Shown here piece after piece: positions 23,609 to 35,387 of a stretch of DNA of 64,000 nucleotides (positions are counted from its first letter, which is position 1; every line of letters starts with the position of its first letter). The position numbers and the translations under genes were made by a program. Source of the stretch: Grammothele lineata (Eukaryota; Basidiomycota; Agaricomycetes; Polyporales; Polyporaceae); the NCBI GenBank assembly GCA_002150815.3, contig NDFF03000316.1, positions 186,001 through 250,000 on the forward strand, in the 5' to 3' direction. The notes beneath the pieces were generated by a model. The model was given only the letters and a program-made list of their open reading frames with translations. It ran no database searches and was not told the DNA's origin.

Positions 23609-24888
23609 ATGTCGAGCTACACCCCCCGCCCCTCCCCCTCCGCCTTCTCCACCCCCGCTTCAACAACTCTCTTCCGGCGTCTCACCTGGGAAGGCACCGT
23701 CCCGCTCGAAGTGCGCGTCGACCCCAAAGAGCTCCCCGCCAACTCGGACCGCGGCCTCGAGTGCTACTACATGCAGGCCCCCCGCGTCAGCTACCTCCCC
23801 CTGCTCGTGCCCGAGATCAAGCGGTTCCTGATGGACGTGGTGTTCGACGACGCGGCTGCGAAGGTGATGAAGGAGGAGGAGTGGTGGTTCGAGAGCGAGG
23901 ACGGGCAGACGCTCAAGTGGTACGTCTTTCCGCCGAGGGCGTCCTGCCTTCCTCACAGCGAGAGTTGAAGTTGGAGTTGGTATTCACGTTTCGTTGTGCG
24001 GCACAGGCACTGGCCGATCGGGCTCATCTACGACAACCAGACGATCTCGCAGTCCGCGCGCACACACGCGCCCTCGCCCGTCTTCACGCCCCTCAAGCTC
24101 GTTCTCCACCTCGCCTCGCCCCCGACGGAGAAGCTGCTCCTCGCGCCCAGCGCGGAGGCGTGCAAGCAGGCGTTCATGGGGCAGCTGAAGGAGGCGGATT
24201 TTATTCGCTGGGGGAACACGAAGCGCATGACGGGGCTGAGGAAGGCGGAGCAAGATGGGCTTTGGGAGGGGATCAAGGAGCGTGAGTCTTTGTTTTTGCT
24301 TTTCGGGGATTCGTACGCGATTTCGGGAGGAACGGGCGGATACTCATGAGTGGTGGATATGTGCAGATAACTTCGACGAGTACTGGCGCGTCGCGTCCAA
24401 GATCACGCCCACGACCGCACTAACGCGCTCCAACTCCCCACCGCCGCCCCCATCCTCGACTTCTCTCCACACCCGCCCGCCCTCCGCCGACCCCGGATCC
24501 AGCGCAGGTCCAGACAAGGACGGGGCGTCCAACGTGCGCAACGTGCCCGTACGGATATACCTCCCCGACGGGCCTGTTCTACAAGACCTCGTCCCACCCT
24601 TGCTCGAGGACGGTGCGTATCTCCTCGTCTATACATACATGCGTGTGCGGCTGATAATGGGGGCTCAAACGTTCAGGCTCGATGCACACGCTCTCAGCGT
24701 TCCTCACAGCGAAGCTCCCTCTCCTCTTCCCTAACGCTACGAGGCGGAGCCTTGCGTTCGCGCTCGTGCAGGGGGTGCTCACTCCCCCTGATGCGGAGAT
24801 GGCGTGGCTTGGAGCTTGCATGGCGGGGGCGGACGGGTGGGTCAACGTTTGTGTGGGGCTGGCGAGGGAGGGGGGGAGGTTCCATTAG
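23609..24888 (+). CDS. ATG5: Autophagy protein 5
   Basis: Four exons give 347 residues: 23609-23919, 24007-24281, 24367-24612, 24677-24888. ATG5 is covalently joined to ATG12; the conjugate, with ATG16, directs ATG8 lipidation at the growing autophagosome. Recognisable segments are the N-terminal LTWEGTVPLEVRVD with PRVSYLPLLVPEIKRF, WHWPIGLIYD, the helix FMGQLKEADFIRWGN, NFDEYWRVASKI and the C-terminal VRIYLPDGPVLQDLVPPL. Lys165 in GQLKEAD aligns by motif with the ATG12 acceptor lysine (human Lys130 in a similar MKEAD context). A low-complexity Ser/Pro insert follows NFDEYW, so the protein is longer than the 275-300 residues usual in yeast and animals. It is divergently arranged with the TspO-like gene. 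Confidence 0.96.
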
Positions 24889-25133
24889 GGCTGTAGTGGC
24901 TTTCTTGCGCTTTATGTACGAGCAAGTGGTCTACGATAGTACTATACACACGTATCTGATACCCCGCGTTCTTCATCGTCCTCTCATCGACCCGGTCACC
25001 CTCGAGCCTCCGCGTCTCCAAGCACGCGAGCACTGCGCGCCGTGGGAACCCCTCGCCGCGCTCGACCCCGCGCGTCACCACAACGACGTCTCGGGCGGGC
25101 GCGAGCCTTCGCCCCCTCTCCGACTCCGAGTCG

Positions 25134-26447
25134 ATGCTCCCCCTCCCCGCCTCCTTCGCCCGCCTCTCGCCGCGCGGCCCGACACACCGCAGGTACCGCA
25201 GCACCCGCGACGTCCTCCGCATCCGCGCGCGCGTGACGAACCTCGGCTTCCTCGCGCTCGTCGCTTTCGCTGGGCTCTCCTTTTTTCTCAACGTCGTGCA
25301 CTTCTTCTCTGGCTCTGACGCGGAAGACCGGAGGAACGACTACGGGTACGGATATGGAGAGAGGGAGGGAAAAGGCCCGTACGCGCCCCCTCGGGGCGTG
25401 TGGGACACGCTCGCGCGCGACCCCGCGCTGGAGGAGCTCGACCATCTGGTCATCGTCCCCGGGCACGCGGTCTGGACGGGGAACAGCGTCGAGGAGAGGG
25501 AGGAGGAGGATAAGTGGGTGTTGGAGCCGTACCAGCGCGGTGGGGGACGTGTCGCGGCGTTCTTTAAGCATATCCTTGCGGGGTAAGTGTGGTTTTGCTC
25601 GCTTTTTTGGGTGTGGGGTGGTGTGGAATGGAGGGAGGGCTGATGCGGGAGGTGTGGTTGGTAGGGCGGATATCGCGCGTACGGATGAGCGTGCGTTGCT
25701 CGTTTTCAGCGGGTACGTGTTCTAGCCATTTTCCATCCTGTACTGCGCTCATTCCTAAGGCCTGAATATGCACGAACGCAGAGGCCAAACCCGCACCTCC
25801 TCCACAACGACCGAAGCCGAGTCCTACCTCCGCCTCGCCACCCTCTCGCACCTCCTCCCCACCGCCCCCTCCCCCTCCTTCCCGCGCGGCACCCCCGTCC
25901 TGCGCGCCGCCGCCGAAGAGCACGCCCTCGACTCCTTCCAGAACCTCCTCTTCTCCCTCGCGCGCTTCAAGGAGTACACCGGCCGGTGGCCCGCGCGCGT
26001 GACGGTCGTGGGGTACGAGATGAAGCGGAGGCGGTTTGAGGAGCTGCATAGGAGGGCGATTAGGTGGCCGGAGGGGAGGTTTGAGTATGTGGGGATCGAT
26101 GCGGAGGGGGATACGGAGGTGGCGAGGCAGGGAGAGGTGAGTGTGCCCTTGATAGTTGTCGATCGGCGCGTGCGTGGAACTCATATTCGCCCATCCCCTT
26201 ATCCCCCCTTCCCCCCTCTGTGTGTGTGTAGTTGCAGAACGGGTATCTCCCCTATACCCAGGACCTCTACGGGTGCCACGGGCTCCTGCTCTCCAAGCGA
26301 CGCACCCGGAACCCGTTCTCGCGCTTCCACCCGTACTACTCGTCAACCCCCGAGTTGGGCCCGCTGCTGAACTGGTGCCCGACGCGCGCAGACGGGGGGC
26401 ATACGGCGGTGTTTCCTGGGCCGTTGCCGTGGGACGACTTACAGTGA
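25134..26447 (+). CDS. DUF218 domain protein, membrane-anchored
   Basis: Four exons give 355 residues: 25134-25582, 25665-25712, 25782-26136, 26232-26447. One membrane span (about residues 36-58, LGFLALVAFAGLSFFLNVV) after a basic N-terminus suggests a type II signal anchor with the domain in the lumen. The rest carries the fungal DUF218 pattern: HLVIVPGHAVW (104-114), WVLEPYQRG, then LLVFSGGQTR, TEAESYLRLA, AEEHALDSFQNLLFSLARF, VTVVGYEMKRRRFEELH. DUF218 proteins include bacterial SanA/YdcF-type proteins; the fungal function is not established. It lies 245 bp downstream of ATG5 on the same strand. Codon choice and intron size match its neighbours. Confidence 0.93.
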
Positions 26448-27650
26448 CAAAGACTTTGGATGGCGGATTCGTGGAGATGGCGTCGCACGTCTGCGGTGGA
26501 CGTGGAAGGGAGAGGACGAGGAGTGTGCTTGGCATAGACTTGTGTGTTGGCGCAAGATACGTAATACTGTTAACTTATCCAGTTCTCTTCTGCTCTCCTA
26601 GACGCGGTGTGCATGCGAAGCCTGCTCAAGTCAGATTCGCACATCATGGAGCGCACGGTTCTTCTCTAGGTTCTCGGTCGGACATCGCTATTGAACCACG
26701 TCATCCTCTGCAAGAGCGAGGATATCACGGTGCGTGTGTTGTAAATAACACAGAGCAAGGCCATGAACGCGATCTGTGATGGAGTCGGCAAGGAGGCGTA
26801 CGCACCTTGCATGTATTCAGACTTGGACAATCGTTGCGAACCTAATAACTTCTGACGAAGTGTTGACTAGGTTCGAGGTGAACTTCGAGGCGGTTTGCTA
26901 TGGCGGCTCGATCGTCTACGCGGATGGCTTTTGGGCGTGCTTAGCCGCTTTGAAGTTCTTTCGGAGATGCTCTCCGAGAATAACGTCAAGTTTTTGAACC
27001 TCTCGTAAGCTTCACATACTTCCGTCTGCTGCATCTGTACGAGCCATGACGCTGACCTACAACGTCTGCCAGAGCTTAGAGCTCCTTCCGGGACGTTGAA
27101 AAGAGCAACGAGTACGTGAGCGCGGGCTTTGCGCGCGCCGCGGATCGATCGCTCAAGCTCCACGTTTGTGATGCGTATTTCTTGTCTGAGGGCGCCGACA
27201 AGCATAGGGGTAATGACTCAGGGCACGTCGGTTTATAAGATCATTGTTCGGACAGGCGCATTGTGTTCGCTCTATCTCCGAAATGTGGTCTGTGGACTAC
27301 GGGAAGCATATGCTTGATAATTCTGCGGTCAGACATCTGCGAAAGAATATATGTTAGAACCGTCTCTATATGATATCATCTTACAACTTTTTTTCTCGCG
27401 CAATGCTCATCTATCCTCCACGACTAGGCACCACTGAGGTCGATATCTTGGCAGCCCCACATTACGTGCCCGATTGCAACATTCAATCTATCTTTAGACC
27501 GTCAAGTTGAGGCGACGCGGATGGTAAGTACAAGTACAATAAATATAGGAACTGCGTTACAAGAAAGCAGCAAGAAAATTGAGACAGAACCCTTTACATC
27601 TAGAAACTTTGAGGCAGAGAAATCCGCAAGAATTCCGCCAGCGCAAGTTT
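26448..27650. other. Intergenic, possibly with degenerate coding fragments
   Basis: Plus-strand frames between 26590 and 27200 (for example MRSLLKSDSHIMERTVLL, LSEMLSENNVKFLNLS, FRDVEKSNEYVSAGF) look protein-like but shift frame repeatedly, as a decayed gene would. I could not assign a family. The last 300 bp are A/T-rich and hold the 3' flank of gene A. Confidence 0.35.
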
Positions 27651-29478
27651 TTACATGCGATCACGACCGACCACGCCCTCGTACGTGTGCTGCGTACCAC
27701 CTGTGCTCGTCATCTCCATGTTCGATAGGTGTATCTCATCGAGCTGCATGTCCCGGCCCGACCCGATCGCAATGACATTTGCAATATCATTCCTCTGATC
27801 CTGGTCACCTCGAAGGAAGTCTTCGGGTTGTAGGATACTTCCAATAGAGCCGAGCCTGTCGGGGTTTTCGCGCCGGAACGACCAAGAGCTGGCAAGCTCG
27901 AAGCTCGATCGACCTCCTTGTTCCTTACATACTTTGACGCGTTGTAGATTGAGCATGAAGCGGGAAACTAGAATAGCTGTGATACTGGTTTCAATACAGT
28001 GTGCATGTACGTGCGTGTGAGTGTGCATGAAAGATATCGTGATAGGCGACAATACATACGGCTCAGAGAGCTGAGAGATATAACTTGCGGGCGCATTATT
28101 CTCTGTAGCAATCTGTATGAAACGTTGATGGTGTGCACTATAAGTTAAATACGTATATCTGAAGTTCATCCTGTACACACCGAGAGTACAGTAAACGTCA
28201 ATTGTAGCACATTTAGTACAACGAGGAGTCTGAGATAGGCGTCTCTCAGCATGTACTGATTATGCTACCTATGATTGAGCTTACAGAAAGTATATCGTGC
28301 CTAGAAGCTCTCAATGAGTAATCCAGACCTATTTAACAACGGAAGGAGATGTACCATCGACAAGGAGGAGTCTTGCGAAAGACGGAATGCCGTTTTCTTT
28401 CGTACTAGGAAATAGACTCATTCTGAAGGGAGAGTTGAGCCAAGTGGCGCCGATTACAAGTGTATCGGCTACTATGAGGGGTGCGCGTGACGCTATGGCA
28501 ACTTGGTACATTTCAGTTTGCCTCGTATGAGTCAATAAATACTCCAGTGCGTACAGCTAAATGTTATGAGGGAATGGTCGGCTTTGGATAGCTTCAAGTT
28601 TGGACACCGATGAAACTCACATGAGATTATCTGAGTACGATATAGATTCAATGTAACGACATCCCGTGAAGCTTATCTCCGTGTGCCTCCAGTGAAAGGC
28701 AATCTATGGGGGTAGAAGGCATGTATCTGTGTAATAATCTCTTGCGCATCATTTGATACTCACTTACGAGATTTGTGACAACAGGTGACATTGAGAGGAT
28801 CGCCACCGCTACAGCCAAGTACAGCCTATTCCCCGAGATTGCGTATACTCGTAGGCTAGAAAAACCTAGTACGAAGTATGTCACCATTATGGCTCGGACA
28901 AATGAGGCAAAAGGATACGTACACGACCATGGTATATACTGCGCACACTCCAGAATTGTATCGAACACGCTGTTTGCGGTGCAGCTTTTACAAAATTTCC
29001 AATGAGTGCATATTACAGTTTATCGAGCCCAAGGGAACTTGCGCACCTCTAGTATAATGATCAGCGCTGTTCAATGTCTCTAGTGCAAATTTTGTTTACC
29101 TTTTTGCTTGTAGATAGAGGCTCACTCACAAAGCCGAAGATATTCCACAGGAGGGGTAAGTATCTGTTGAGGAGAAACAAGCATTTCGCAATACTGGTAT
29201 TCTTCTTCCAGAAGAGGTCCATCTCGCTGTCCAGAGTGATGATCCATTCATAGACAAGCAATGCTAGCTCAATAGTCAGCGTCTGTTACTGGAGTTGAGA
29301 AAGTTGAATGCTTGCCTGCAGCAACATTCTCCAGATGGTTTAAGGTAAGTCTTCATTGGATATTGAAGCATTGTGTCAGCAAGACAGAATGTGGTGTGAC
29401 AAGCAGTTACCATCCTACTCACGTAGTCTCCTCATAGGATATGAATTCGGTTACAGCATCGGAGGACATAGACGACAT
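27651..29478 (-). CDS. DUF6533 seven-transmembrane protein, gene A
   Basis: Thirteen exons on the minus strand give 366 residues: 29478-29423, 29350-29316, 29263-29100, 29048-29047 (2 nt), 28984-28923, 28865-28768, 28703-28621, 28556-28555 (2 nt), 28501-28355, 28300-28285, 28229-28181, 28112-28060, 27984-27651. The DUF6533 domain is clear: LLVYEWIITLDSEMDLFWKK and CLFLLNRYLPLL. Later hydrophobic segments include FSSLRVYAISG, YLAVAVAILSMSPVV, LIVADTLVIGATWLN, LLLVVLNVLQLTFTVLS and TAILVSRFMLNLQRVKV. The soluble tail has LGSIGSILQPEDF, shared with B, C and D. Intron 2 is GC-AG. Without the two microexons the frame stops, which would make it look like a pseudogene. It is probably a membrane receptor-like protein of unknown ligand. 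It is noticeably A/T-richer than gene D. Confidence 0.85.
28555..28556 (-). other. Microexon 2 (CT) of DUF6533 gene A
   Basis: Minus strand reads ATTTAG, CT, GTACGC. The preceding exon ends AT (phase 2), the next begins TT GCC; AT+C and T+TT give Ile-Phe. Flanking introns are 64 and 53 nt. Confidence 0.7.
29047..29048 (-). other. Microexon 1 (AG) of DUF6533 gene A
   Basis: Minus strand reads ATACTAG, AG, GTGCGC. Exon 3 ends in phase 0 (donor GTAAAC) and exon 5 starts C TGC, so AG builds AGC TGC (Ser-Cys). Flanking introns are 51 and 62 nt. Retaining the second intron brings in a stop (TAA). Confidence 0.7.
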
Positions 29479-29594
29479 GAAGATGTATGATGATGGGTGG
29501 TTGACAAAGGTTACTGAGTTTTGGGAGGCGAGCGAGGTAGAGTGAATGTAAAGTGCGCTAGAGTGCGGTTATAGACACCACGCTGAGCTCCGTA

Positions 29595-29602
29595 ATATAT
29601 AT
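29595..29602 (-). promoter_or_regulatory. TATA-like element upstream of gene A
   Basis: ATATATAT lies about 117-124 nt upstream of the gene A start codon. It is the only strong TATA candidate in that flank. Confidence 0.35.
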
Positions 29603-31710
29603 GTGGTGTGCGCTACTCAACTGCCTGGGGTTGGCGGTCGTCAGTAACTACGGAAGCCCACCATAAGAGGGTATAGTAAAATGATTCGTCTGAGGAAACC
29701 TAGAGCTGTGAGACTACCTTGATTGGCTGATTTAAACGGGGATGTGACTGAGATTGGGAGGGTTACAGGATTGTACATCAGAGAGACAAATGCTTCTACG
29801 TAGTGCAACTCAGGAATAGCTGAAGAGTCACCCCATTACGCTTGGAGTCCACAAATTAAATGTACAACTTGGAAGAATCAACGATGCAACATACCGCAAC
29901 ACAGGAACTGCGATGACAAAGGATCAAAGGGAGAGATATGGGATACATGGAAACAATGCAGATAATTTGAGCAAGTGATGTGAGGTCTGAACGGTTAGAG
30001 GGTTTTAGTCCGGATCATGACGGAAGCGCGTACTTACTCGACTCCGGGAATCACGCTGCGAAATCCCTGCATTTCGCGCACATGGTTGAACCTGGGCCTG
30101 TTCGGGAAGTGAGGGATACCCGAAATACGGAAATAGGCTGCGTGAGCGCAGGCGGAACCACCATCTACGAGGCGGCCGTCATAATTATCTCTGCAGCCGC
30201 ACAGGAACGCATACTCAGAAGTGTGCGTATAAGATGTCTACACTCATGGGCATGAAGGTATTAGCAGGGTGCGGAAAACGATAAAGACTGCTGATTGTGG
30301 CAAGAATAAAATGTGATGGTGGCAAACAAGGTTTCGGCGAAAACAAGACACCGAGAGGCGAACTCACCATCACGTAGCCTGAGCGAGCGAGATGGAATTG
30401 CGAGCGCATCCAAGGAACGCAGAAGCACAGGCGAGGATGGTGAACCGTTATCTGATCGAGAGTATGGGACGCGATACGTGATAGCCACACACACCGGAGA
30501 ACAGTTAAGATGATATCCCTCAGTTCTTCAAGGTAATATGGGAATGGAGGATACGAACTTACTGTGCAGCCGTACAGCTTAGATTAGGCAGTTGCGCCCT
30601 GCACTGGTCTGCGTTCTAGTTCTGGTTAGTCGCTGAGGCAGTCTCCGGGAGCTCACGCCTCTCCTGAAAGCAATGTCTGATGCGCGATGTAATAAGATTG
30701 AAGACTGTTAGGAGCTGCGCATGTTGCTAGCAGCGAAGATGAATAGCGACGCGCATGCGTATGGAACCTGGGCTGCATCGTGCGTGGGTGAGATACATAC
30801 CTGTGCGGTGCGATGCTGGAGATCACAATTACAGGTTCGGGAGGATAACCGCGCAGCGATACCCGCTTAGAGACTGAATATAGACGCACCTCGATCGATG
30901 CGTATACATATGCGGTGAAAATGCTCAAGGGTTCTACAGCTTGAGCAAGCAAGTACGTCGCCATACCATGCACCGTGTATGCACAGGCCTTGCGGAGCGC
31001 GTTGATTTAGGGAGCGTCAGACTACGTGTCGCGTCTCAACTCCGCGCGGAACGCGGGGAGAGTGATTGGATGGTCACTCGAGAAATAGGTCAAAAGAACG
31101 GCGCGCGCGACTCCAGTTGGATCCGGGCGTAAACTAGGAAGGAAGCAGAAAGCCGCTGCTGTTGGTAGCTTGGGGAACTCAGGGGAGGAATGACTGTGTC
31201 GAGTGTCTAGGTTTCAATCTCTGGGTCAGTATCAGACGTCAGTCAGGCTACGATGAAGCGGACTAGATTGGGTCTCGAGAAAATGTATGCACTCTAAGCA
31301 GCGGTTGGCAGTTGGCAGGATTGTGTTGGGAAGGACAGGCGCCGTGAACGAGCGGCCTACGAGGACGTCATCAAATGATCGTCTCGACATGTTCAGCTCC
31401 CAGTGAGCGTTAACTCACCCACCGCGCATGCTTCCGTCGTGATTCGTTCCGCACAGTCATGAAGCTGTCCATTCCGTTCAACGGAGCATCCCCGAGACTG
31501 AGTACAGCGAGCCACCTCGGACCAACAGATGTCTCGATATTCGACGCCAGCTGTGTCTCACGGACCGCCTAGCAGGCGCCAGGCGCCGTCGACTTCGGAT
31601 CCGGGATGCGGATCTAGTCTCCTCATCGTCGCAGCACGCCACACGGTGCACGTCGTCCGTCGCGTACGTCGGTCGTATCTGCCGTCGAGGCGTGGGCACT
31701 CGGGTTCCAG

Positions 31711-32079
31711 ATGAGGTCGTGCGAGGCCGATTTGGGAAGGAAGAGCGCTGTTCTAGGGCATAGAGCGAGGCTTCCCTTCGTTTCTGCGGCGCCAGTTGTG
31801 GAAAGGACTCGAGGTACACTGAAGACAGGATGGAACGCGAAGCAAGCAATCCTCGTCGAAGGAGAGCGTCCGCGTGCGTGCGATATTCGGTATCGCGAGG
31901 GCCGGATTCGGGATGGTCCTGAGGACTATATGTGCGTCGGTGAAGCAGTTGGACCCATTGGAACCGCAGCTTGGGAGAAGCTGTATGAGAAGCGGTTCAA
32001 AGCCCATTCACGGCGCACCGCGGAGATGAGAGATAAATACGTGGCTGCGTTTAGGAGGATCGCGAGCCTGAGGAGTTGA
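31711..32079 (+). CDS. Possible hypothetical protein or 3' exon
   Basis: A 122-codon frame whose second half looks real (EAVGPIGTAAWEKLYEKRF, RRTAEMRDKYVAAFRRIASL), amphipathic and charged. No family is recognised. The first 40 codons contain possible splice sites, so this may be the last exon of a longer gene, or a remnant. Confidence 0.3.
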   Translation: MRSCEADLGRKSAVLGHRARLPFVSAAPVVERTRGTLKTGWNAKQAILVEGERPRACDIRYREGRIRDGPEDYMCVGEAVGPIGTAAWEKLYEKRFKAHSRRTAEMRDKYVAAFRRIASLRS

Positions 32080-32299
32080 ATGAAGGAGTGCGTGCCAGCG
32101 CCGCACGACGCGGCGGCGGCGGGTTGCGGTTGGGTTGCGGGGCGTGCCACGTTGTGCCATATTGTACTTTCAATGGAGAAGCGCATTTATGAGCCAAATC
32201 CTACGAATACGTGCGTGGATGTGCATACCAAGGGCCACGATGCAAGCGTAGCGAGAAGCAATGATGAAGGGTGGAAACGTTGAACAGCAGGTGCCGTAT

Positions 32300-32720
32300 T
32301 AGTGCGGCGCGGACGGGATAGGCCGGATAGGCCGGCCGGCAGTACCCGAGACCGCCGAGAGCTCCGATTGGACGAGATACGGGCGCTTCTTCGGACCGGT
32401 GACGGTGCCACAGCACGCGCACGCACCTCGACTCTCGACAACCGTCTGCTAACCCTGTGGCTGCCCGCCTTTCCCCTCCCCCTCCCCTCCCTGTCGTACC
32501 GACACGCCGATGCACTGACGTGTTTGTCACAAACGCACATCCCCAGCCATAAAGCACTACTTCATGCTCTACAATATCTTCTCTGTGCCCAGCTGGACAT
32601 TCGTGCTCGTTTAGATCCTCGCCGCCCTCCAGGCTCCTACGCAGGATAGACTGGGTTCTTAGAGCCATTTCCGCTAATAGGCCAGCCGAGGTTCGCACCA
32701 GCGCCCACGCTCAGGTATCA
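32300..32720 (+). repeat. Diverged repeat block A, copy 1
   Basis: It shares order and many short matches with 40490-41050: a GCCGGC..CCGAG stretch, GCTCC.ATTGGA, CGCACCTCGACTC, and TTTCCGCTAATAGG versus TTTCCGCTGATAGG at the end. Non-coding and diverged. Confidence 0.45.
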
Positions 32721-34918
32721 GCTCGCGGTAAAGTTCTGTAATCCTACCATTCAACCTCCTAATTGTATATATCCCGCCTTACACTCGCTCTGGAAGGTCG
32801 ACATGCACAAAATTCGGACAGAGATGAAGCCACCTATCATTTCCCTCGGAAGTAGCTTCTCCCCTCGCATCCTCGGCTTCGCTTATCGGACTGATGGGTA
32901 AGTTCTCGGATCGTGTGAGAGGCTTCGCTTACACTCGCCTCCCCCTCTACTTGTCAGTACATTTCCGGTCTGCGCCTAACATCGTCTTCGGATATGCACG
33001 ACAGTGCGGGGCACACGAACATTGAATTGTGGGGTGAGCTGGTCCCTTATATCTCGCTTCGCTTTGCAGGTGCTTATTAACTAACATCACGTCTCTCTAC
33101 TCGCGTGAGTGTACCTAGAGATTGGCTGCTCGTAGCACATGCAACACACATAGAGCGACCGTGAGTTAACTTCCTCCTTATTCCAGTTGCATGCGCTGCT
33201 TCCGAGAAATTCAGCCAGCACGTCCCGCTATAATCGTCTCCGTTGAGCGACGTGCAAACTAATTGCGGGAGCAAGAACTGGAAGCTCGTTCATGCGCGAT
33301 GAGTTCCAGATGCTCGGCCAGCACGACGGTCGCGCGAACTGGTCCGCTCAGTGGGGATGTAGAACGTCATTATACGCACTTTTGTAAGCTATCTCGGTGC
33401 CATCGCAAGGGGAAGAGACTTCCTCACGACTTCTGGCAGTACCGCGCACAGTCCCCGAGACGTCGAAGAATGGGGATATGCCACGCACGGACGGTTGGTG
33501 GTTCACACAAAATGTTTCGTTGTCGAGACCCATCCCTCCGAACTGTCGACCCGCTACTAGATCCTCTCCGCCTGCATTATCATCCTGTCTCTCGAACAGC
33601 GTGCACGTCTGGCGTCTGGGCTCCCGCAATTGATTGTTGGTGCCACCCCTCTTTGTGTGCCCATCCGCACGGGTCTACGGTACGAGCGGGTGCGGCATAC
33701 GAGCCCTGTTCTGTGAAGGTTGCAACAAGAGACTACGCCTTCGTAATGCTCAATTATATTCCATCTCTATGTCTTGACTCTCCGTAGTGTCGGATTCAAG
33801 AAAGTGTTATAGACTCTTGTGATGTGCACAACGTCTGCGCAAATTCGATGTGGAAAAGATTGAAATACAATCATCAATTCATCTCAATTGCGCAAAATTT
33901 CATATATACCCAAGACGATCAAGAAAGGAGGGTCATCACCGTACAAGAGGAATAAATATGAGAGATCTAGTTAGCCAGGAGCAGCAAGAGAATAGAGACA
34001 GAGTCGTCTATGTCAAGATAGATCAAGGTCTCAAAACCAACGTCCGTTGCTTCTACACCCCATCCTCCATGCACTCCTGCTCAACCCGTCCAATTCCGTG
34101 CGTTTCGTTCAGCTCTATGCCAACCGTCTCGTCAGGGTGAACACTGGTGGTCTCCTCGGTCTCTTCCCTGTCGTCCGCTAAGAAATCCTCCGGCTGTAGG
34201 ATACTTCCGATTGAGCCTAGTCTGCCGACGTTCTCGCACCGGAATGAAAGCGAGCCGACTGAGGAGAAGCTCGACTCGCCACCGTTTTCGGTGGATACTT
34301 TGACGCGCTGGAGGTTGAGCATGAAGCGGGAGACGAGGATGGCTGTTAGGCTAGTAGCGGCACAGTTCATATTGATATCAGTGGGAATGAAGGACAACGA
34401 GACAGAGGAGGTTGCATACGGCTCCGTGAACACTGTCATATAACTTGCGGAACCTTCTGGGACATCGACTATCTAGACACGACGTTGACAGAGTCTTTAA
34501 GTGCAACGTAGTGTATAAAGAATTGAAGATGTACATACCGAGAGCAGGGTGAACGTCAAATGCAGCACATTGAGTACAGCAAGCACCCTAATGTATGTCT
34601 CTTCGAGTCAATATTGATAATCATGTCCCCGGCTACACTCACATGAAGTATATTGTTCCTACAGATTCTCAGTGAGTAGTATACATTCACGTGGTCACTT
34701 ATAAGCACGTACCATCGACGAGAAGAAGTCTGGCAAAGGATGGGATGTGATTTGATTTGCTCTTGCATTTGCGAAAGCTCCTGTTCTGACCGAGGAGTTG
34801 AGCCAGGTTGCGCAAATTACGAGGGTGTCGGCCAGTGTGAGAGGAACGCGCGATGTTGTGATGACTAAATTTGTTTTAGTGTACCTCGCTCACCGGGATC
34901 AACATCATTGGTGCGTAC

Positions 34919-34920
34919 AG
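34919..34920 (-). other. Microexon 2 (CT) of DUF6533 gene B
   Basis: Minus strand reads ACTCAG, CT, GTACGC. It bridges AT and TC ATC to give Ile-Phe-Ile. Flanking introns are 58 and 54 nt; retaining the second one brings in TGA. Confidence 0.7.
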
Positions 34921-35385
34921 CTGAGTACTATGTTAGTATTGGTGGCGTTGAATATAGTCATAAACAAATTGGACTCACATGAGCGTATCTGAATATGATA
35001 CAGATTCAATTTCATCACAACCAGCAGAGTCTATCTCCCAATGCCTCCAGTGGATGACGATCTACAAAAATGTGAGTCAAACTTGCCCACGAACAACTGG
35101 AATGTTTTTTTTCCACTGACGAGATTAATCATAATAGGAGCTGCTGAGAGGATTCCCACTGCAACAGCCAAGTACCACCTCTTCCCAGATGTCGCATACG
35201 CTCGGAGGCTTGAGAACACTGAAAGAAAATGATGACCTGAACGAGCAAGACAAACATATACTCACATGCCCATGGTATGTACTGCAAATACTCAAGGACT
35301 GTATATGACAGATTTGTTGCAATGCAGCTTGCAGGGGAGTTCCCGATGAGTGCATGTTGCTGCCAACATTGGAGAGCCTGCCCAC

Positions 35386-35387
35386 CT
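35386..35387 (-). other. Microexon 1 (AG) of DUF6533 gene B
   Basis: Minus strand reads GCACCAG, AG, GTGGGC. It joins phase-0 exon 3 to C TGC as AGC TGC (Ser-Cys). Flanking introns are 51 and 58 nt. Confidence 0.7.

Larger units (their letters stand above)
29603..34052. other. Gene-poor interval between DUF6533 genes A and B
   Basis: About 4.4 kb without a convincing gene. Points of note: a protein-like frame at 31711-32079; a block at 32300-32720 that resembles 40490-41050; a short match of 31368-31390 to 42671-42690; and a TATA-like TATATAT at 32764-32770 ahead of an ATG at 32803 that opens a 44-codon frame to a GTAAGT donor at 32936. None of these builds a complete model. Confidence 0.4.

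Noticed and set aside
28923..29100. DUF6533 genes A and D as pseudogenes because of an apparent frameshift or in-frame stop after the DUF6533 domain
   Set aside because: The same apparent shift occurs at the same place in A, B and D, and is resolved in all by a 2-nt exon with conserved splice sites; the rest of A and D is intact.
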